Source: an uncultured beta proteobacterium
GTDB taxonomy: Bacteria > Pseudomonadota > Gammaproteobacteria > Burkholderiales > Nitrosomonadaceae
NCBI GenBank assembly: GCA_900696615.1
Contig: CAADGS010000146.1
Span: 1 to 43,889, forward strand
Length of the DNA: 43,889 nucleotides
Reading direction: 5' to 3'
Part shown: piece after piece, positions 18,891-27,719 of the stretch
Numbering within the stretch: the stretch's first letter is position 1
Layout: the number at the start of each line of letters is the position of its first letter
Made by a program: the position numbers and the translations under genes
The notes under the pieces: generated by a model
What the model was told of the DNA's origin: nothing
What the model saw: the letters and a program-made list of their open reading frames with translations, nothing else
The model's database searches: none

Positions 18891-19460
18891 CTAAGCATGT
18901 CCAATTTCGTTGGATAAATTCGCAGCATCGCTAATGCCAAGCAATTGCATTGCTGCAGAAAACCTCTCATCCGAAGGCAAATTGAAAATCACATCTGAGG
19001 AGGCAGGCACTGTTAACCATGCGTTCTGAGCTAATTCGTGCTCAATTTGCCCTGCAGCCCACCCAGCATAACCAAGAGCAATCAGAACTTGCTCCGGTCC
19101 ATCCGCATTTGCGATAGCTTTTAAAATATCTAATGATGTTGTTAACCCCACTTCTTGGTTTACAGCCAATGTTGATTGCCACTTGCCAACAGGATGATGC
19201 AATACGAATCCACAATCCATTTGTACTGGACCGCCAAAAAGCACAGGGGTTGTTTCGATCAAAGAATCAGTTTGTTGAATACCCAATTGTTTTAATAGAC
19301 CGACCAAAGTCAAATCAGTTGGACGATTTATGACAATACCGATAGCACCTTGATCGTTGTGTTCGCATATGTACGTCAATGTTTTTGAGAAAACAGAATC
19401 TACCAATGATGGCATAGCAATGAGAAAATGATGGGTCAAGTTAATATTTTCCATCGCCAT
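18891..19460 (-). CDS. yqgE: UPF0301 protein YqgE (AlgH family)
   Basis: The 189-residue protein carries the family signature [12 protein letters not shown] at the N terminus, [16 protein letters not shown] near residues 33-48 and [14 protein letters not shown] near 74-87. [22 protein letters not shown] lies in the C-terminal half. The molecular function of the family is unknown; a link to alginate regulation was reported for AlgH in Pseudomonas. It heads the yqgE-ruvX-pyrR-pyrB-pyrX series. ATG at 19460 is used; an ATG two codons later is possible. Confidence 0.94.
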   Translation of the reverse strand: MAMENINLTHHFLIAMPSLVDSVFSKTLTYICEHNDQGAIGIVINRPTDLTLVGLLKQLGIQQTDSLIETTPVLFGGPVQMDCGFVLHHPVGKWQSTLAVNQEVGLTTSLDILKAIANADGPEQVLIALGYAGWAAGQIEHELAQNAWLTVPASSDVIFNLPSDERFSAAMQLLGISDAANLSNEIGHA

Positions 19461-19542
19461 ATTCTATGTACTCATAGAGAGCATTATTGATCTAATTCCT
19501 CATACATAGCCTACAAAACCTAGAAACTCAACCCGCAATAAA

Positions 19543-20169
19543 TCATACCCAGTAAGCTGTTTGGGTCATAATTTTTGACCCGATCTTCATTGCAAACTTT
19601 ATAGGCAAGGGTAACTCTGCACCACCATAGGATAGCGCCATAGTTGCATGCGTAACCTCGTCACTTTTCATTTGTTCAACAATAGCTCGGCTTTTCTCAT
19701 CCTTACTTGGCAACTGTTGAAGATGACCAGCCAAATGGGCCTCTACTTGATGCTCTGTTTCAGCCAGAAAACCTAAATTCCATTTATCGCCCAGTAAACC
19801 TGCCACAACCCCAATAGCAAAAGAGCCACCATACCAGAATGGATTGAGTAAGCTTTTACGCCCCCCAAGTTCCGCAATACGACGCTCCGTCCAGGCCAAA
19901 TGCTCTGTTTCCTCACGCGCGGCTTGCATAAGAGCTTGCTGTACTGTTCGATTACGAGCGGTTATCCATTGCCCTTGGTACAAGGCCTGTGCACAAACTT
20001 CACCCACATGGTTTACACGCATCAATGCACAAGACAATCGCTTTTCTCCATCAGTTAGCTCAGCCTCCGGCAATCCCTTACCTGGCACCGATCTCACAGT
20101 TTGAGCGGGTGCAAGCAAAGTGCGCAAACCACTATCGAATCCAATAATAAACTTATCGATATTAATCAT
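19543..20169 (-). CDS. coq7: Demethoxyubiquinone hydroxylase Coq7
   Basis: This di-iron hydroxylase performs a late ring hydroxylation in ubiquinone synthesis. The metal ligands sit in [31 protein letters not shown] and [15 protein letters not shown], with the last site in [14 protein letters not shown]. The 208-residue length matches bacterial Coq7. It acts at the inner membrane. The gene is single, 82 bases upstream of yqgE on the same strand, and has no clear Shine-Dalgarno. It is relevant to the quinone-sensing RegB kinase encoded 4 kb away, though no operon link exists. Confidence 0.95.
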   Translation of the reverse strand: MINIDKFIIGFDSGLRTLLAPAQTVRSVPGKGLPEAELTDGEKRLSCALMRVNHVGEVCAQALYQGQWITARNRTVQQALMQAAREETEHLAWTERRIAELGGRKSLLNPFWYGGSFAIGVVAGLLGDKWNLGFLAETEHQVEAHLAGHLQQLPSKDEKSRAIVEQMKSDEVTHATMALSYGGAELPLPIKFAMKIGSKIMTQTAYWV

Positions 20170-20200
20170 AATTATTAATGACAGAAAAGTGTATTTTTCA

Positions 20201-20296
20201 TTATAGACTGGTATTCAACAATAAAACCAATCTTTCACAGCAAAATTTATAAATTTGTTGATTTAAAGTCTGTTCTAATTCCTGATAGGTAGCCAT
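20201..20296 (-). CDS. Second 31-residue small ORF downstream of the first
   Basis: ATG at 20296 opens 31 codons ([20 protein letters not shown] and on to LLLNTSL) ending at 20201, 31 bases before the coq7 ATG. It starts 11 bases after the stop of the preceding small ORF but lacks a clear Shine-Dalgarno. No family recognised. Together the two may be fragments of a decayed gene or a coq7 leader. Low confidence. Confidence 0.18.
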   Translation of the reverse strand: MATYQELEQTLNQQIYKFCCERLVLLLNTSL

Positions 20297-20307
20297 AATT
20301 GCGCTTG

Positions 20308-20403
20308 TTATAAACAGCCTCTTGTAGCAAAATCTTCTTCAGCTGCAGCCAGAGCAAACTGTGCATACATTGAAGCATAACAAGCTCGATTTGTTGATGG
20401 CAT
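20308..20403 (-). CDS. Candidate 31-residue small ORF with strong ribosome binding site
   Basis: An ATG at 20403 is preceded by AGGGAGGT ending four bases before it, one of the strongest Shine-Dalgarno matches in the window. It opens a 31-codon frame beginning MPSTNRACYASMYAQFALAA and ending EEDFATRGCL. I recognise no family. It could be a genuine small protein, a leader peptide or the remnant of a larger decayed gene. It lies in the 423-base gap between coq7 and glyA, on the coq7 strand. Expression is unproven. Confidence 0.3.
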   Translation of the reverse strand: MPSTNRACYASMYAQFALAAAEEDFATRGCL

Positions 20404-20592
20404 GGGACCTCCCTTATTTGGAGAGTACTCAGTCTTATTAAATAGTTATCTAAAATTATCAACAGATCCGGAAAAATACCAGACTTCATCTTTTTTTCAT
20501 ATTTGTCGGGTGATCAACTACCTGTGTTTAAATTGGCGATGGTAATATACGTATTTTGTTAATTTCAAAAATTTCAAAGGAATAGTATCACC
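20404..20592. other. Divergent regulatory region upstream of glyA
   Basis: This is AT-rich sequence between the small ORF (minus) and glyA (plus). The 8-base palindrome GAGTACTC lies at about 20423-20430. I found no glycine, SAM or tetrahydrofolate riboswitch core. glyA has AAGGAATAG about eight bases before its ATG. Confidence 0.4.
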
Positions 20593-21840
20593 ATGTTTTC
20601 GCAGAAACACACTATAGAAAATATCGACCCAGAGCTATGGCAAGCGATTAAAGGCGAGGAAAAACGCCAGGAAGAATACATAGAGCTAATTGCATCGGAG
20701 AACTACGCAAGTCCTGCTGTAATGCAAGCACAAGGCTCTGTTCTAACAAACAAATACGCCGAAGGTTATCCGACGAAACGCTATTACGGTGGCTGTATGT
20801 ATGCCGATCAAGTGGAGCAATTAGCGATTGACCGATTAAAAAAATTATTCGACGCAGAATACGTCAATGTACAACCACATTCGGGATCACAAGCTAATGC
20901 TGCAGTATATCTCTCCGCATTGAAGCCAGGCGATACCTTACTAGGCATGTCTCTGGCTCATGGCGGTCATTTAACGCATGGTTCAAGCGTAAATATGAGT
21001 GGCAAAATTTTTAATTCAATTTCTTATGGTTTGCATCCTGAAACAGAAATACTCGATTATGACGAGGTGGAGCGATTAGCCCATGAGCACAAGCCTAAAA
21101 TGATTGTTGCGGGTGCTTCGTCCTATGCACGAATCATTGATTGGAAGCGCTTTCGCAAGATTGCCGATGCGGTTGGCGCATATTTGTTTGTCGACATGGC
21201 GCACTATGCCGGCTTGGTAGCTGCCGGTTTTTATCCAAACCCAGTCGGAATTGCCGATTTTGTTACAAGCACGACACATAAAACGCTTCGAGGTCCTCGC
21301 GGCGGCATTATCATGGCAAAACCCGAGCACGAAAAGGCATTAAATTCTGCTATTTTCCCGCAAACTCAAGGTGGCCCCTTAATGCATGTGATTGCAGCGA
21401 AGGCTGTGGCGTTTAAAGAGGCGGCCAGTAAAGAATTTAAAGATTATCAAGAACAAGTGATCGAGAATGCCCGGGTCATGGCAAAAGTCCTTATTAATCG
21501 GGGTCTACGGATTGTATCAGGGCAAACAGACTGTCATATGTTTTTGGTCGACTTACGTGCAATGAACCTAACCGGTAAGCAGGCAGAAGAATCGCTCGAA
21601 CGCGCGCATATTACGGTTAATAAAAACGCTATTCCCAATGATCCGCAAAAACCTTTTGTAACCAGTGGTATTAGAGTGGGTTCACCAGCTATCACCACTA
21701 GAGGATTTAAGGAATTGGAAGCTGAGCAATTGGCCAATTTAATTGCTGACGTATTAGCTGCGCCGGAAGATGCAACGATTCTGTCACAGGTAGCGACAGA
21801 AGCAAAGCGATTATGCGCAAAATTTCCAGTATATGGATGA
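20593..21840 (+). CDS. glyA: Serine hydroxymethyltransferase
   Basis: GlyA interconverts serine and glycine and loads one-carbon units onto tetrahydrofolate. The PLP lysine is K230 in [29 protein letters not shown] near residues 30-44 and [13 protein letters not shown] near 55-67 are diagnostic. The 415-residue length is standard. The start ATG is supported by AAGGAA upstream. It is followed by nrdR and ribD, a common betaproteobacterial order (glyA-nrdR-ribD). Confidence 0.98.
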   Translation: MFSQKHTIENIDPELWQAIKGEEKRQEEYIELIASENYASPAVMQAQGSVLTNKYAEGYPTKRYYGGCMYADQVEQLAIDRLKKLFDAEYVNVQPHSGSQANAAVYLSALKPGDTLLGMSLAHGGHLTHGSSVNMSGKIFNSISYGLHPETEILDYDEVERLAHEHKPKMIVAGASSYARIIDWKRFRKIADAVGAYLFVDMAHYAGLVAAGFYPNPVGIADFVTSTTHKTLRGPRGGIIMAKPEHEKALNSAIFPQTQGGPLMHVIAAKAVAFKEAASKEFKDYQEQVIENARVMAKVLINRGLRIVSGQTDCHMFLVDLRAMNLTGKQAEESLERAHITVNKNAIPNDPQKPFVTSGIRVGSPAITTRGFKELEAEQLANLIADVLAAPEDATILSQVATEAKRLCAKFPVYG

Positions 21841-21847
21841 ATCTCAT

Positions 21848-21892
21848 TAAGCTGAATTGATATGTAGCCATTAGTTTTATCGGTTCAGCTTA
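21848..21892 (+). other. Inverted repeat between glyA and nrdR
   Basis: TAAGCTGAA (21848-21856) pairs with TTCAGCTTA (21884-21892), 27 bases apart, and GAT/ATC extend the stem after a two-base mismatch on each side. It occupies most of the 70-base glyA-nrdR spacer, ending 18 bases before the nrdR ATG. It may be an attenuator or processing hairpin. No U-tract is seen. Confidence 0.45.
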
Positions 21893-21910
21893 TTAATATT
21901 GGTTAAAGCT

Positions 21911-22369
21911 ATGAAATGTCCATTTTGCAATGCCGATGATACCAGTGTGATTGATTCACGTGTTAGCGAGGATGGACACAAAATTCGCCGGCGCCGCCGA
22001 TGCCCAAGTTGCGATAAGCGCTTCACGACATATGAGACAGTTGAGCTACGCATGCCGCAAGTAGTGAAGCATGACGGTAGCCGAACTGAGTTTGATCGAA
22101 ATAAGCTATTGACAGGATTCAAACGGGCGCTCCACAAACGCCCCGTTCCCACAAATTATGTCGATGCGGCAATTGATCGCATAGTGCAAAAGCTTTTAGG
22201 TATGGGAGAGCGGGAAGTTTCATCGCGAAGTATTGGCGAAAGTGTCATGCAAGAATTGTATAAGCTGGATCAAGTAGCTTATATCCGATTTGCATCTGTT
22301 TATAAAAGCTTCCAAGATGTTGATGATTTTAGAAATGCAATTAAGGAAGTGCAAAAACCACCGCAGTGA
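21911..22369 (+). CDS. nrdR: Transcriptional repressor NrdR
   Basis: NrdR senses ATP/dATP and represses ribonucleotide reductase genes. The zinc ribbon is MKCPFC and CPSCDKRF (Cys3, Cys6, Cys31, Cys34). An ATP-cone follows from about residue 49 ([20 protein letters not shown]) to about 140. The length is 152 residues from the ATG at 21911, which places MKCPFC at the N terminus; a TTG at 21899 would add four unneeded residues. No NrdR box was recognised nearby. Confidence 0.97.
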   Translation: MKCPFCNADDTSVIDSRVSEDGHKIRRRRRCPSCDKRFTTYETVELRMPQVVKHDGSRTEFDRNKLLTGFKRALHKRPVPTNYVDAAIDRIVQKLLGMGEREVSSRSIGESVMQELYKLDQVAYIRFASVYKSFQDVDDFRNAIKEVQKPPQ

Positions 22370-22423
22370 TTGAATCCAATTACTTACTCATACCGCCAGA
22401 TTAGCAGTCAAAATATTACCTAA

Positions 22424-23512
22424 ATGTTTTCCCCCAACGATTATGCCCATATGGCTTATGCACTCCGTTTAGCTGAGAAAGGTCTTTACAGCACAACACC
22501 AAACCCGCGCGTTGGATGCGTAATCGTCAGCAATGGCAAGATCGTCGGCTCTGGCTGGCATCAACGAGCCGGGCAAGCACACGCTGAAGTTGTTGCGCTA
22601 AATGAAGCCGGGGAAGCAGCGCGTGGCGCAATTGCCTATATAACATTGGAGCCTTGCAGTCATTACGGACGTACACCACCTTGCGCTAATGCTCTGATTG
22701 AGGCAGGTATTGCCAAAGCCATTATTGCGATGGAAGATCCCAATCCTCTCGTATCGGGGCGTGGCTGTGCATTATTGCAACAAGCTGGCATCGCAGTACA
22801 AATAGGACTTCTCAATGGTGAGGCGCGTGCACTCAATACAGGTTTTATTTCTCGCATGGTTAACAAGAAACCATGGGTTAGGTTAAAAATTGCTGCAAGT
22901 CTTGATGGCAAGATTGCTCTAAATAACGGTATAAGCCAATGGATTACGGGGGACGCTGCACGTCGGGACGGACATCGATGGCGAGCACGTTCATGCGCTA
23001 TCTTGACAGGAATCGGAACAGTCAAATCTGATAATCCCCAATTAACAGTACGTTCTGTACATACGTCGCGCCAACCAAAAAAAATTGTTGTCGATAGCCA
23101 TTTAGACATACCGCTGAATGCTCTATTGTTGCACGGAGAAGAAGTGCTAATTTTTACTACGCATCATGTAAATGATGAGAAAAGACAAGCGCTTGAAAAG
23201 TTAGGTGCACGGATCATAATCTTGTGCGATTCTGAAGGTAAAGTAGATTTAAAAGAAATGATGACATTACTGGCTGAGTCAGGCATGAATGAGATTTTGG
23301 TCGAAGCTGGGTGTACCCTAAACGGAGCTCTAGTAGAATCTGGGTTAATTGATGAAATAATTTTTTATTTTGCATCTCATTTGATCGGCAATGACGCAAA
23401 AGGGATGTTGAAACTGCCGGAATTAGCCGATCTGCAACAAAAGAAAGAACTAGCGATTCAGGATCTCCGTATGATGGGAAAGGATATTCGCATAATTGCA
23501 AAGCTGTTATAA
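22424..23512 (+). CDS. ribD: Bifunctional riboflavin deaminase-reductase RibD
   Basis: RibD performs the second and third steps of riboflavin synthesis. The N-terminal deaminase domain (about 1-145) has the zinc site HAEV and EPCSHYGRTPPC. The C-terminal reductase domain has WVRLKIAASLDGKIAL near residues 149-164 and the NADPH-binding ILTGIGTVKSDNPQLTVR near 191-208. The 362-residue length is usual. Other rib genes often follow (ribE, ribBA, ribH), but here the next gene is the convergent regA just 10 bases away, so the rest of the pathway is elsewhere. Confidence 0.97.
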   Translation: MFSPNDYAHMAYALRLAEKGLYSTTPNPRVGCVIVSNGKIVGSGWHQRAGQAHAEVVALNEAGEAARGAIAYITLEPCSHYGRTPPCANALIEAGIAKAIIAMEDPNPLVSGRGCALLQQAGIAVQIGLLNGEARALNTGFISRMVNKKPWVRLKIAASLDGKIALNNGISQWITGDAARRDGHRWRARSCAILTGIGTVKSDNPQLTVRSVHTSRQPKKIVVDSHLDIPLNALLLHGEEVLIFTTHHVNDEKRQALEKLGARIIILCDSEGKVDLKEMMTLLAESGMNEILVEAGCTLNGALVESGLIDEIIFYFASHLIGNDAKGMLKLPELADLQQKKELAIQDLRMMGKDIRIIAKLL

Positions 23513-23522
23513 ATATAATTGG

Positions 23523-24083
23523 TTATTCGCGATGAGGCCGCTTGGCAAGTTTGCGTTGTAGCGTACGCCGATGCATGTTCAATATTCTCGCGGTAACAGA
23601 TATGTTATTGTCATTTTCCGTAAGGATTCGTTGAATATATTCCCATTCCAATCTACCTACAGATAATGGATTGACGCTGATGGGAATATCCGATTCGCCA
23701 GTAGTTCGCTCAAAAGCAGCCATTATTTCATCGGCGTCAACAGGTTTTGCGAGATAATGCGTAGCACCAAGTTTGATAGCTTCGACAGCCGTAGCGATGC
23801 TAGCATAGCCTGTCAGCATGACAATTCGCGTACCAGGATCTAGGTTTTTTAATTTTTCCACTAAAACCAATCCAGATTCGCTGGATAATTTGAGATCAAC
23901 AATTGCATATTCTGGAGTTGAGGTTTCAGCTAGGTTTAATGCATCGTCTATCGCATGAGCGCATGTCACACTGAAGCCGCGTTTAGTCATGGCTTTCTTC
24001 AAAACATCGCAGAAAACGTTATCATCGTCAACGATCAATAAACTGGGGTTCTCGTTGCTATCGGTCGATGGAGAATCAATCAT
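23523..24083 (-). CDS. regA: Redox response regulator, RegA/PrrA/ActR family
   Basis: The 186-residue protein has a receiver domain (about 13-125) with acidic pocket DDD (19-21), phospho-acceptor Asp63 in AIVDLKLSSESG, Thr in MLTGYAS, and Lys in AKPVD. A linker leads to a Fis-type HTH that ends MHRRTLQRKLAKRPHRE, the near-invariant DNA-recognition helix of RegA-type regulators. These act as global regulators of respiration and carbon or nitrogen metabolism in response to redox state. It follows regB by four bases and is surely co-transcribed with it. Confidence 0.95.
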   Translation of the reverse strand: MIDSPSTDSNENPSLLIVDDDNVFCDVLKKAMTKRGFSVTCAHAIDDALNLAETSTPEYAIVDLKLSSESGLVLVEKLKNLDPGTRIVMLTGYASIATAVEAIKLGATHYLAKPVDADEIMAAFERTTGESDIPISVNPLSVGRLEWEYIQRILTENDNNISVTARILNMHRRTLQRKLAKRPHRE

Positions 24084-24087
24084 GCAC

Positions 24088-25347
24088 TTATCCTATCAAC
24101 GGCAAAATAACTTGAGTACACGCCCCGCCCTGTTCAAGATTGAACAAGCGAACACTACCGCCAAATCTTTCAATATTTGCATTGGCTAGAAATAAACCTA
24201 TTCCGAAACCCTGACCAGGCGTTTTACTAGAGAAAAAAGCTTCCCCGGCACGTTGCATAGCTTCTGCTGACAAGCCCTCGCCATCATCAATGATTTCAAA
24301 ATGAAGCATTCGATTATCCCAATTACTCTTAATTTCAATACATTTTGAGGAAGCATCGGCGGCGTTATTGAGAAGATTTAAGATGGATTGACTTAGTAAT
24401 TGATTATCCATGATACGAGGTATGGGCTGCTTATCGGTGCAATGATAGGTATACTGAACTGAAGGACGTATGAGTTTCCATTTATCAAGAATTTGATCAA
24501 GAAATTCATTGACTGGCAATTCACTGCCTTGCTCGGCCCTAGTCTGACCAACTTTTGCCAGCAATTGGGTGAGCGTTTGCTTGCAATGAGTAATCTGATC
24601 CCGCAAGATACTGATATTATTCTGAAATTCATTATCTTGCATGTATTCTTGTTGCAATTCTCTTGTTACGACAGCCATAGTCGATAATGGCGTTCCCAGC
24701 TCGTGCGCAGCACCTGCTGCAAGTGTTCCCAAAGCGATGATTTGCTCATTGCGTAAGGCCTGTTCACGCGCCTTGGCAAGATCTTGATCCCGATCCCTAA
24801 TCGAAGCGCTCATTTTAACTACAAACCAAGCAATAATTACGGTGCTTAATACAAACGCCAACCACATGCCTGATACGTGCAATGCGAATTCAATGAGATG
24901 ATTGCTGTGTTCATGCGGCAAAGGCACATAGACAAATAATAATAGCGTATAACAAGCGATCGTGATGATAGCCATAACCCATGTATAACGCCACGGCAAC
25001 GTGGCAGCAGCAATAGTTATTGGCAACAAGTATAATGAAATAAAAGGATTAGTCGATCCACCGCTAAAATACAATAAGGTACTGAGCGCAAACACATCGA
25101 TGAGCAATTGTAAAAAGAATTCTAAATGAGAGACCGGCCATTTGCGGTGCAGCCGGATCCATGTCAGAAAGTTTAATAACGCCAGAATCGTTACCACTAT
25201 AACCAGTTGCATCCATGGAATTTCAATATCGATAGTCCAGTAAACAAGAGCGATGGTAAGGCATTGAGCAGCAATGGCAATATTACGTAGCCAAAATAAA
25301 CGTTGTAAATTTTTGCTTAGGGGTGATTGGCTAAGGTCACTAAACAT
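24088..25347 (-). CDS. regB: Redox sensor histidine kinase, RegB/PrrB family
   Basis: The 419-residue kinase has about six N-terminal membrane helices. The quinone-linked motif GGSTNPF is at 96-102. The H-box LGTLAAGAAHELGTPLSTM places the phospho-acceptor at His215. A cysteine at 255 (ITHCKQTL) corresponds to the redox-active Cys265 of Rhodobacter RegB. The ATPase domain has NLLNNAADAS, DDGEGL and GFGIGLFLAN. It should sense the ubiquinone pool and redox state, and phosphorylate RegA. The pair stands alone with no senC between them. Confidence 0.95.
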   Translation of the reverse strand: MFSDLSQSPLSKNLQRLFWLRNIAIAAQCLTIALVYWTIDIEIPWMQLVIVVTILALLNFLTWIRLHRKWPVSHLEFFLQLLIDVFALSTLLYFSGGSTNPFISLYLLPITIAAATLPWRYTWVMAIITIACYTLLLFVYVPLPHEHSNHLIEFALHVSGMWLAFVLSTVIIAWFVVKMSASIRDRDQDLAKAREQALRNEQIIALGTLAAGAAHELGTPLSTMAVVTRELQQEYMQDNEFQNNISILRDQITHCKQTLTQLLAKVGQTRAEQGSELPVNEFLDQILDKWKLIRPSVQYTYHCTDKQPIPRIMDNQLLSQSILNLLNNAADASSKCIEIKSNWDNRMLHFEIIDDGEGLSAEAMQRAGEAFFSSKTPGQGFGIGLFLANANIERFGGSVRLFNLEQGGACTQVILPLIG

Positions 25348-25627
25348 GATGAATAAAGATAACTGTTCCGCTTATTAATCCGTATTACATTAGCGTAAAT
25401 TTTAACGTATGACTATGCGACAAATTGTCTCAGGGAATAGAAGAAGCAAAAATAAGCGATATAGCCGATGATGTAATTTTGTGTTTTAAAATAAATTTGT
25501 GGGTGCAACAAAAATTAGTTAATGCGAATATTTTTGGAATCGTGGTAAGTAATGTTTTTTTCGGTTAGAATCGTGAGCCGTTTCGTTTTATGTCAATGAA
25601 TTAGCATTATCTTTCTAAAAATATTTT

Positions 25628-26746
25628 ATGATTCTTATCCTTGTACCCAATACTCGAACAGATAGCCCAGAGTATAAGCAACTTTTAGCGCATTTGGCGA
25701 ATTTTCCCGGAATTTCCACGCGAGTACATACCGAAGTCGGTGCCGAACAAACACTAACAGAAATTTACTTGATTGGAAACACAAAAGTACTATCAATTGA
25801 AGACGTTAATTCACTTCCTTGCGTCGATCGTGTTGTACGGGTATCAGAAGAGTACCGAATTCTAGGGCGACACGAAGATGACGATCGACCGACACATTTT
25901 GATTATAACGGTGTCCGTTTTGGTCAGGACACTTTGAATGTCTTTGCAGGACTATGTGCGGTTGATACGATTGAGCATGTTGAGCTAATGATGAAGGCAC
26001 TACGTGATCATGGTCAAGTTTGTACACGTATGGGGGCATATAAACCGCGCACCAGCCCTTATGCATTTCAAGGTCATGGAAAAACATGTTTGCCTTATGT
26101 ATTCGATCTTGCAGGAAAATATGGCATCAAGGTGATTGCTATGGAAATTACGCATGAGTCTCATCTTGATGAAATACGTAATGCACTGTACCAAACAGGT
26201 AACACAACAGGCGTCATGCTACAGATTGGAACGAGGAATACTCAGAATTTCGAGCTTCTAAAAATTGTGGGGCGACAGCAAAATTTTCCCGTGCTGATCA
26301 AACGAGGTTTCGGCATTACTTTAGATGAATCTTTAAACGCTGCTGAATATCTGGCTTCTGAAGGAAATCGTAAAGTGGTTTTTGGGTTGCGCGGGATGAA
26401 GACAAATATGGGCGATCCACATCGAAATTTTGTTGATTTTTCCCATGTACCTGTTGTCAAGCGATTAACCCGTATGCCGGTTTGCATCGATCCTTCGCAC
26501 TCAGTAGGTACGCGTGCAAGCTCACCTGATGGAATTTTGGATATCATGCATGTAACAGCGCAAGGCGTTATAGCAGGTGCTAACATGGTTTTGGTTGATT
26601 TCCATCCTGTCCCTAGCAAAGCATTGGTTGATGGACCGCAAGCACTTCTCATGCGAGAGTTGCCGCAATTTCTAGAAGACATTCGAATTGCTCGAGAAGC
26701 TTATGAGAAACGCGTTGCATTGGCTGAACGTTATAGTGTGGAGTAA
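25628..26746 (+). CDS. DAHP synthase family protein (type I-beta with N-terminal ferredoxin-like domain)
   Basis: The 372-residue protein has a small N-terminal ferredoxin-like domain (about 1-75, ending VDRVVRVSEEYRILGR) like the feedback domain of Thermotoga DAHP synthase. The barrel follows with MGAYKPRTSPYAFQGHG, LQIGTRNTQNFELL, FPVLIKRGFG, CIDPSHSVG and VDFHPVPSKALVDGPQAL. It should condense PEP and erythrose 4-phosphate at the entry of the shikimate pathway. The metal-ligand Cys motif is altered: AGLCAVD in place of AGPCSVE. This suggests a divergent subfamily, and activity as DAHP synthase is likely but unproven. It is 21 bases before ispH. Confidence 0.85.
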   Translation: MILILVPNTRTDSPEYKQLLAHLANFPGISTRVHTEVGAEQTLTEIYLIGNTKVLSIEDVNSLPCVDRVVRVSEEYRILGRHEDDDRPTHFDYNGVRFGQDTLNVFAGLCAVDTIEHVELMMKALRDHGQVCTRMGAYKPRTSPYAFQGHGKTCLPYVFDLAGKYGIKVIAMEITHESHLDEIRNALYQTGNTTGVMLQIGTRNTQNFELLKIVGRQQNFPVLIKRGFGITLDESLNAAEYLASEGNRKVVFGLRGMKTNMGDPHRNFVDFSHVPVVKRLTRMPVCIDPSHSVGTRASSPDGILDIMHVTAQGVIAGANMVLVDFHPVPSKALVDGPQALLMRELPQFLEDIRIAREAYEKRVALAERYSVE

Positions 26747-26767
26747 TTTTTTTGGAGAATAAATAAA

Positions 26768-27712
26768 ATGATTAAAGTATTACTCTCAAACCCACGAGGT
26801 TTCTGTGCTGGTGTGGACCGTGCGATAGAAATTGTTGAACGGGCACTCACGATGCATGGAGCACCGATTTACGTTCGCCACGAAGTTGTGCATAACCGTT
26901 TCGTAGTTGAAGATCTAGAAAAGAAAGGCGCAGTTTTTGTAGAAAATCTCGATGAAGTACCGCAAGACAGTATTCTAATTTTTAGTGCACATGGTGTATC
27001 GCATGCCGTACGACGGGAAGCGGCAGAGCGTAGATTAAAAGTATTTGATGCAACATGCCCGCTGGTTACCAAAGTTCATGTAGAAGTGGCTAAGATGCGT
27101 AAAGAAGGAAAAGAAATCATTATGATAGGTCATCAAGGACATCCTGAAGTAGAGGGTACCATGGGACAAATCGAAGGTGATGATAAAGGAATGTATCTTG
27201 TCGAAACCGAAATGGATGTCGAGAATTTAAAAGTTAAGGACGAAAGCAATTTAGCGTATGTGACACAAACGACACTGTCTGTTGATGACGCAGCACGTAT
27301 TGTCGAAGCATTGAAACAACGATTTCCTAAAATTAGTGGCCCAAAGAAAGATGATATCTGTTATGCCACACAGAATCGTCAAGATGCTGTTAAGAAAATG
27401 GTTAATCAATGTGATTTGGTAATTGTGGTTGGTTCTCCCAATAGTTCGAATTCCAATCGATTATGCGAAGTGGCTAGAAATGCCAATGTGGAAGCCTATA
27501 TGGTTGATCGCGCCGAGCAGCTGCAAGAAAATTGGTTTGACAAAAAGAAAGTGATTGGTATCACCGCCGGAGCTTCAGCCCCAGAAATATTGGTGCAGCA
27601 AGTAATTTCACGGCTTAAGCAAATTGGTGCCGATCAAATTGGCGAAGATGTCACAATCGAAGAGTTAAGCGGTGTTGTCGAATCGGTTGTATTTCCTTTA
27701 CCAAAAGCTTGA
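26768..27712 (+). CDS. ispH: 4-hydroxy-3-methylbut-2-enyl diphosphate reductase
   Basis: IspH catalyses the last MEP step, giving IPP and DMAPP. The three cluster cysteines are Cys13 (PRGFCAGV), Cys97 (DATCPLV) and Cys198 ([10 protein letters not shown]). [18 protein letters not shown] and [11 protein letters not shown] are all present. The length of 314 residues is normal. GGAG lies about ten bases before the ATG. Together with ispD and ispF the window encodes three of the MEP enzymes. It converges with thiO across only seven bases. Confidence 0.98.
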   Translation: MIKVLLSNPRGFCAGVDRAIEIVERALTMHGAPIYVRHEVVHNRFVVEDLEKKGAVFVENLDEVPQDSILIFSAHGVSHAVRREAAERRLKVFDATCPLVTKVHVEVAKMRKEGKEIIMIGHQGHPEVEGTMGQIEGDDKGMYLVETEMDVENLKVKDESNLAYVTQTTLSVDDAARIVEALKQRFPKISGPKKDDICYATQNRQDAVKKMVNQCDLVIVVGSPNSSNSNRLCEVARNANVEAYMVDRAEQLQENWFDKKKVIGITAGASAPEILVQQVISRLKQIGADQIGEDVTIEELSGVVESVVFPLPKA

Positions 27713-27719
27713 TTAACAA

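Noticed and set aside
20247-20489. 80-codon minus-strand open frame between coq7 and glyA
   Set aside because: It lacks a Shine-Dalgarno and recognisable domain and conflicts with the small ORF at 20308-20403, which has a much stronger start signal.
20404-20592. Possible riboswitch in front of glyA
   Set aside because: No conserved core of glycine, SAM or folate riboswitches was found; only a short GAGTACTC palindrome.
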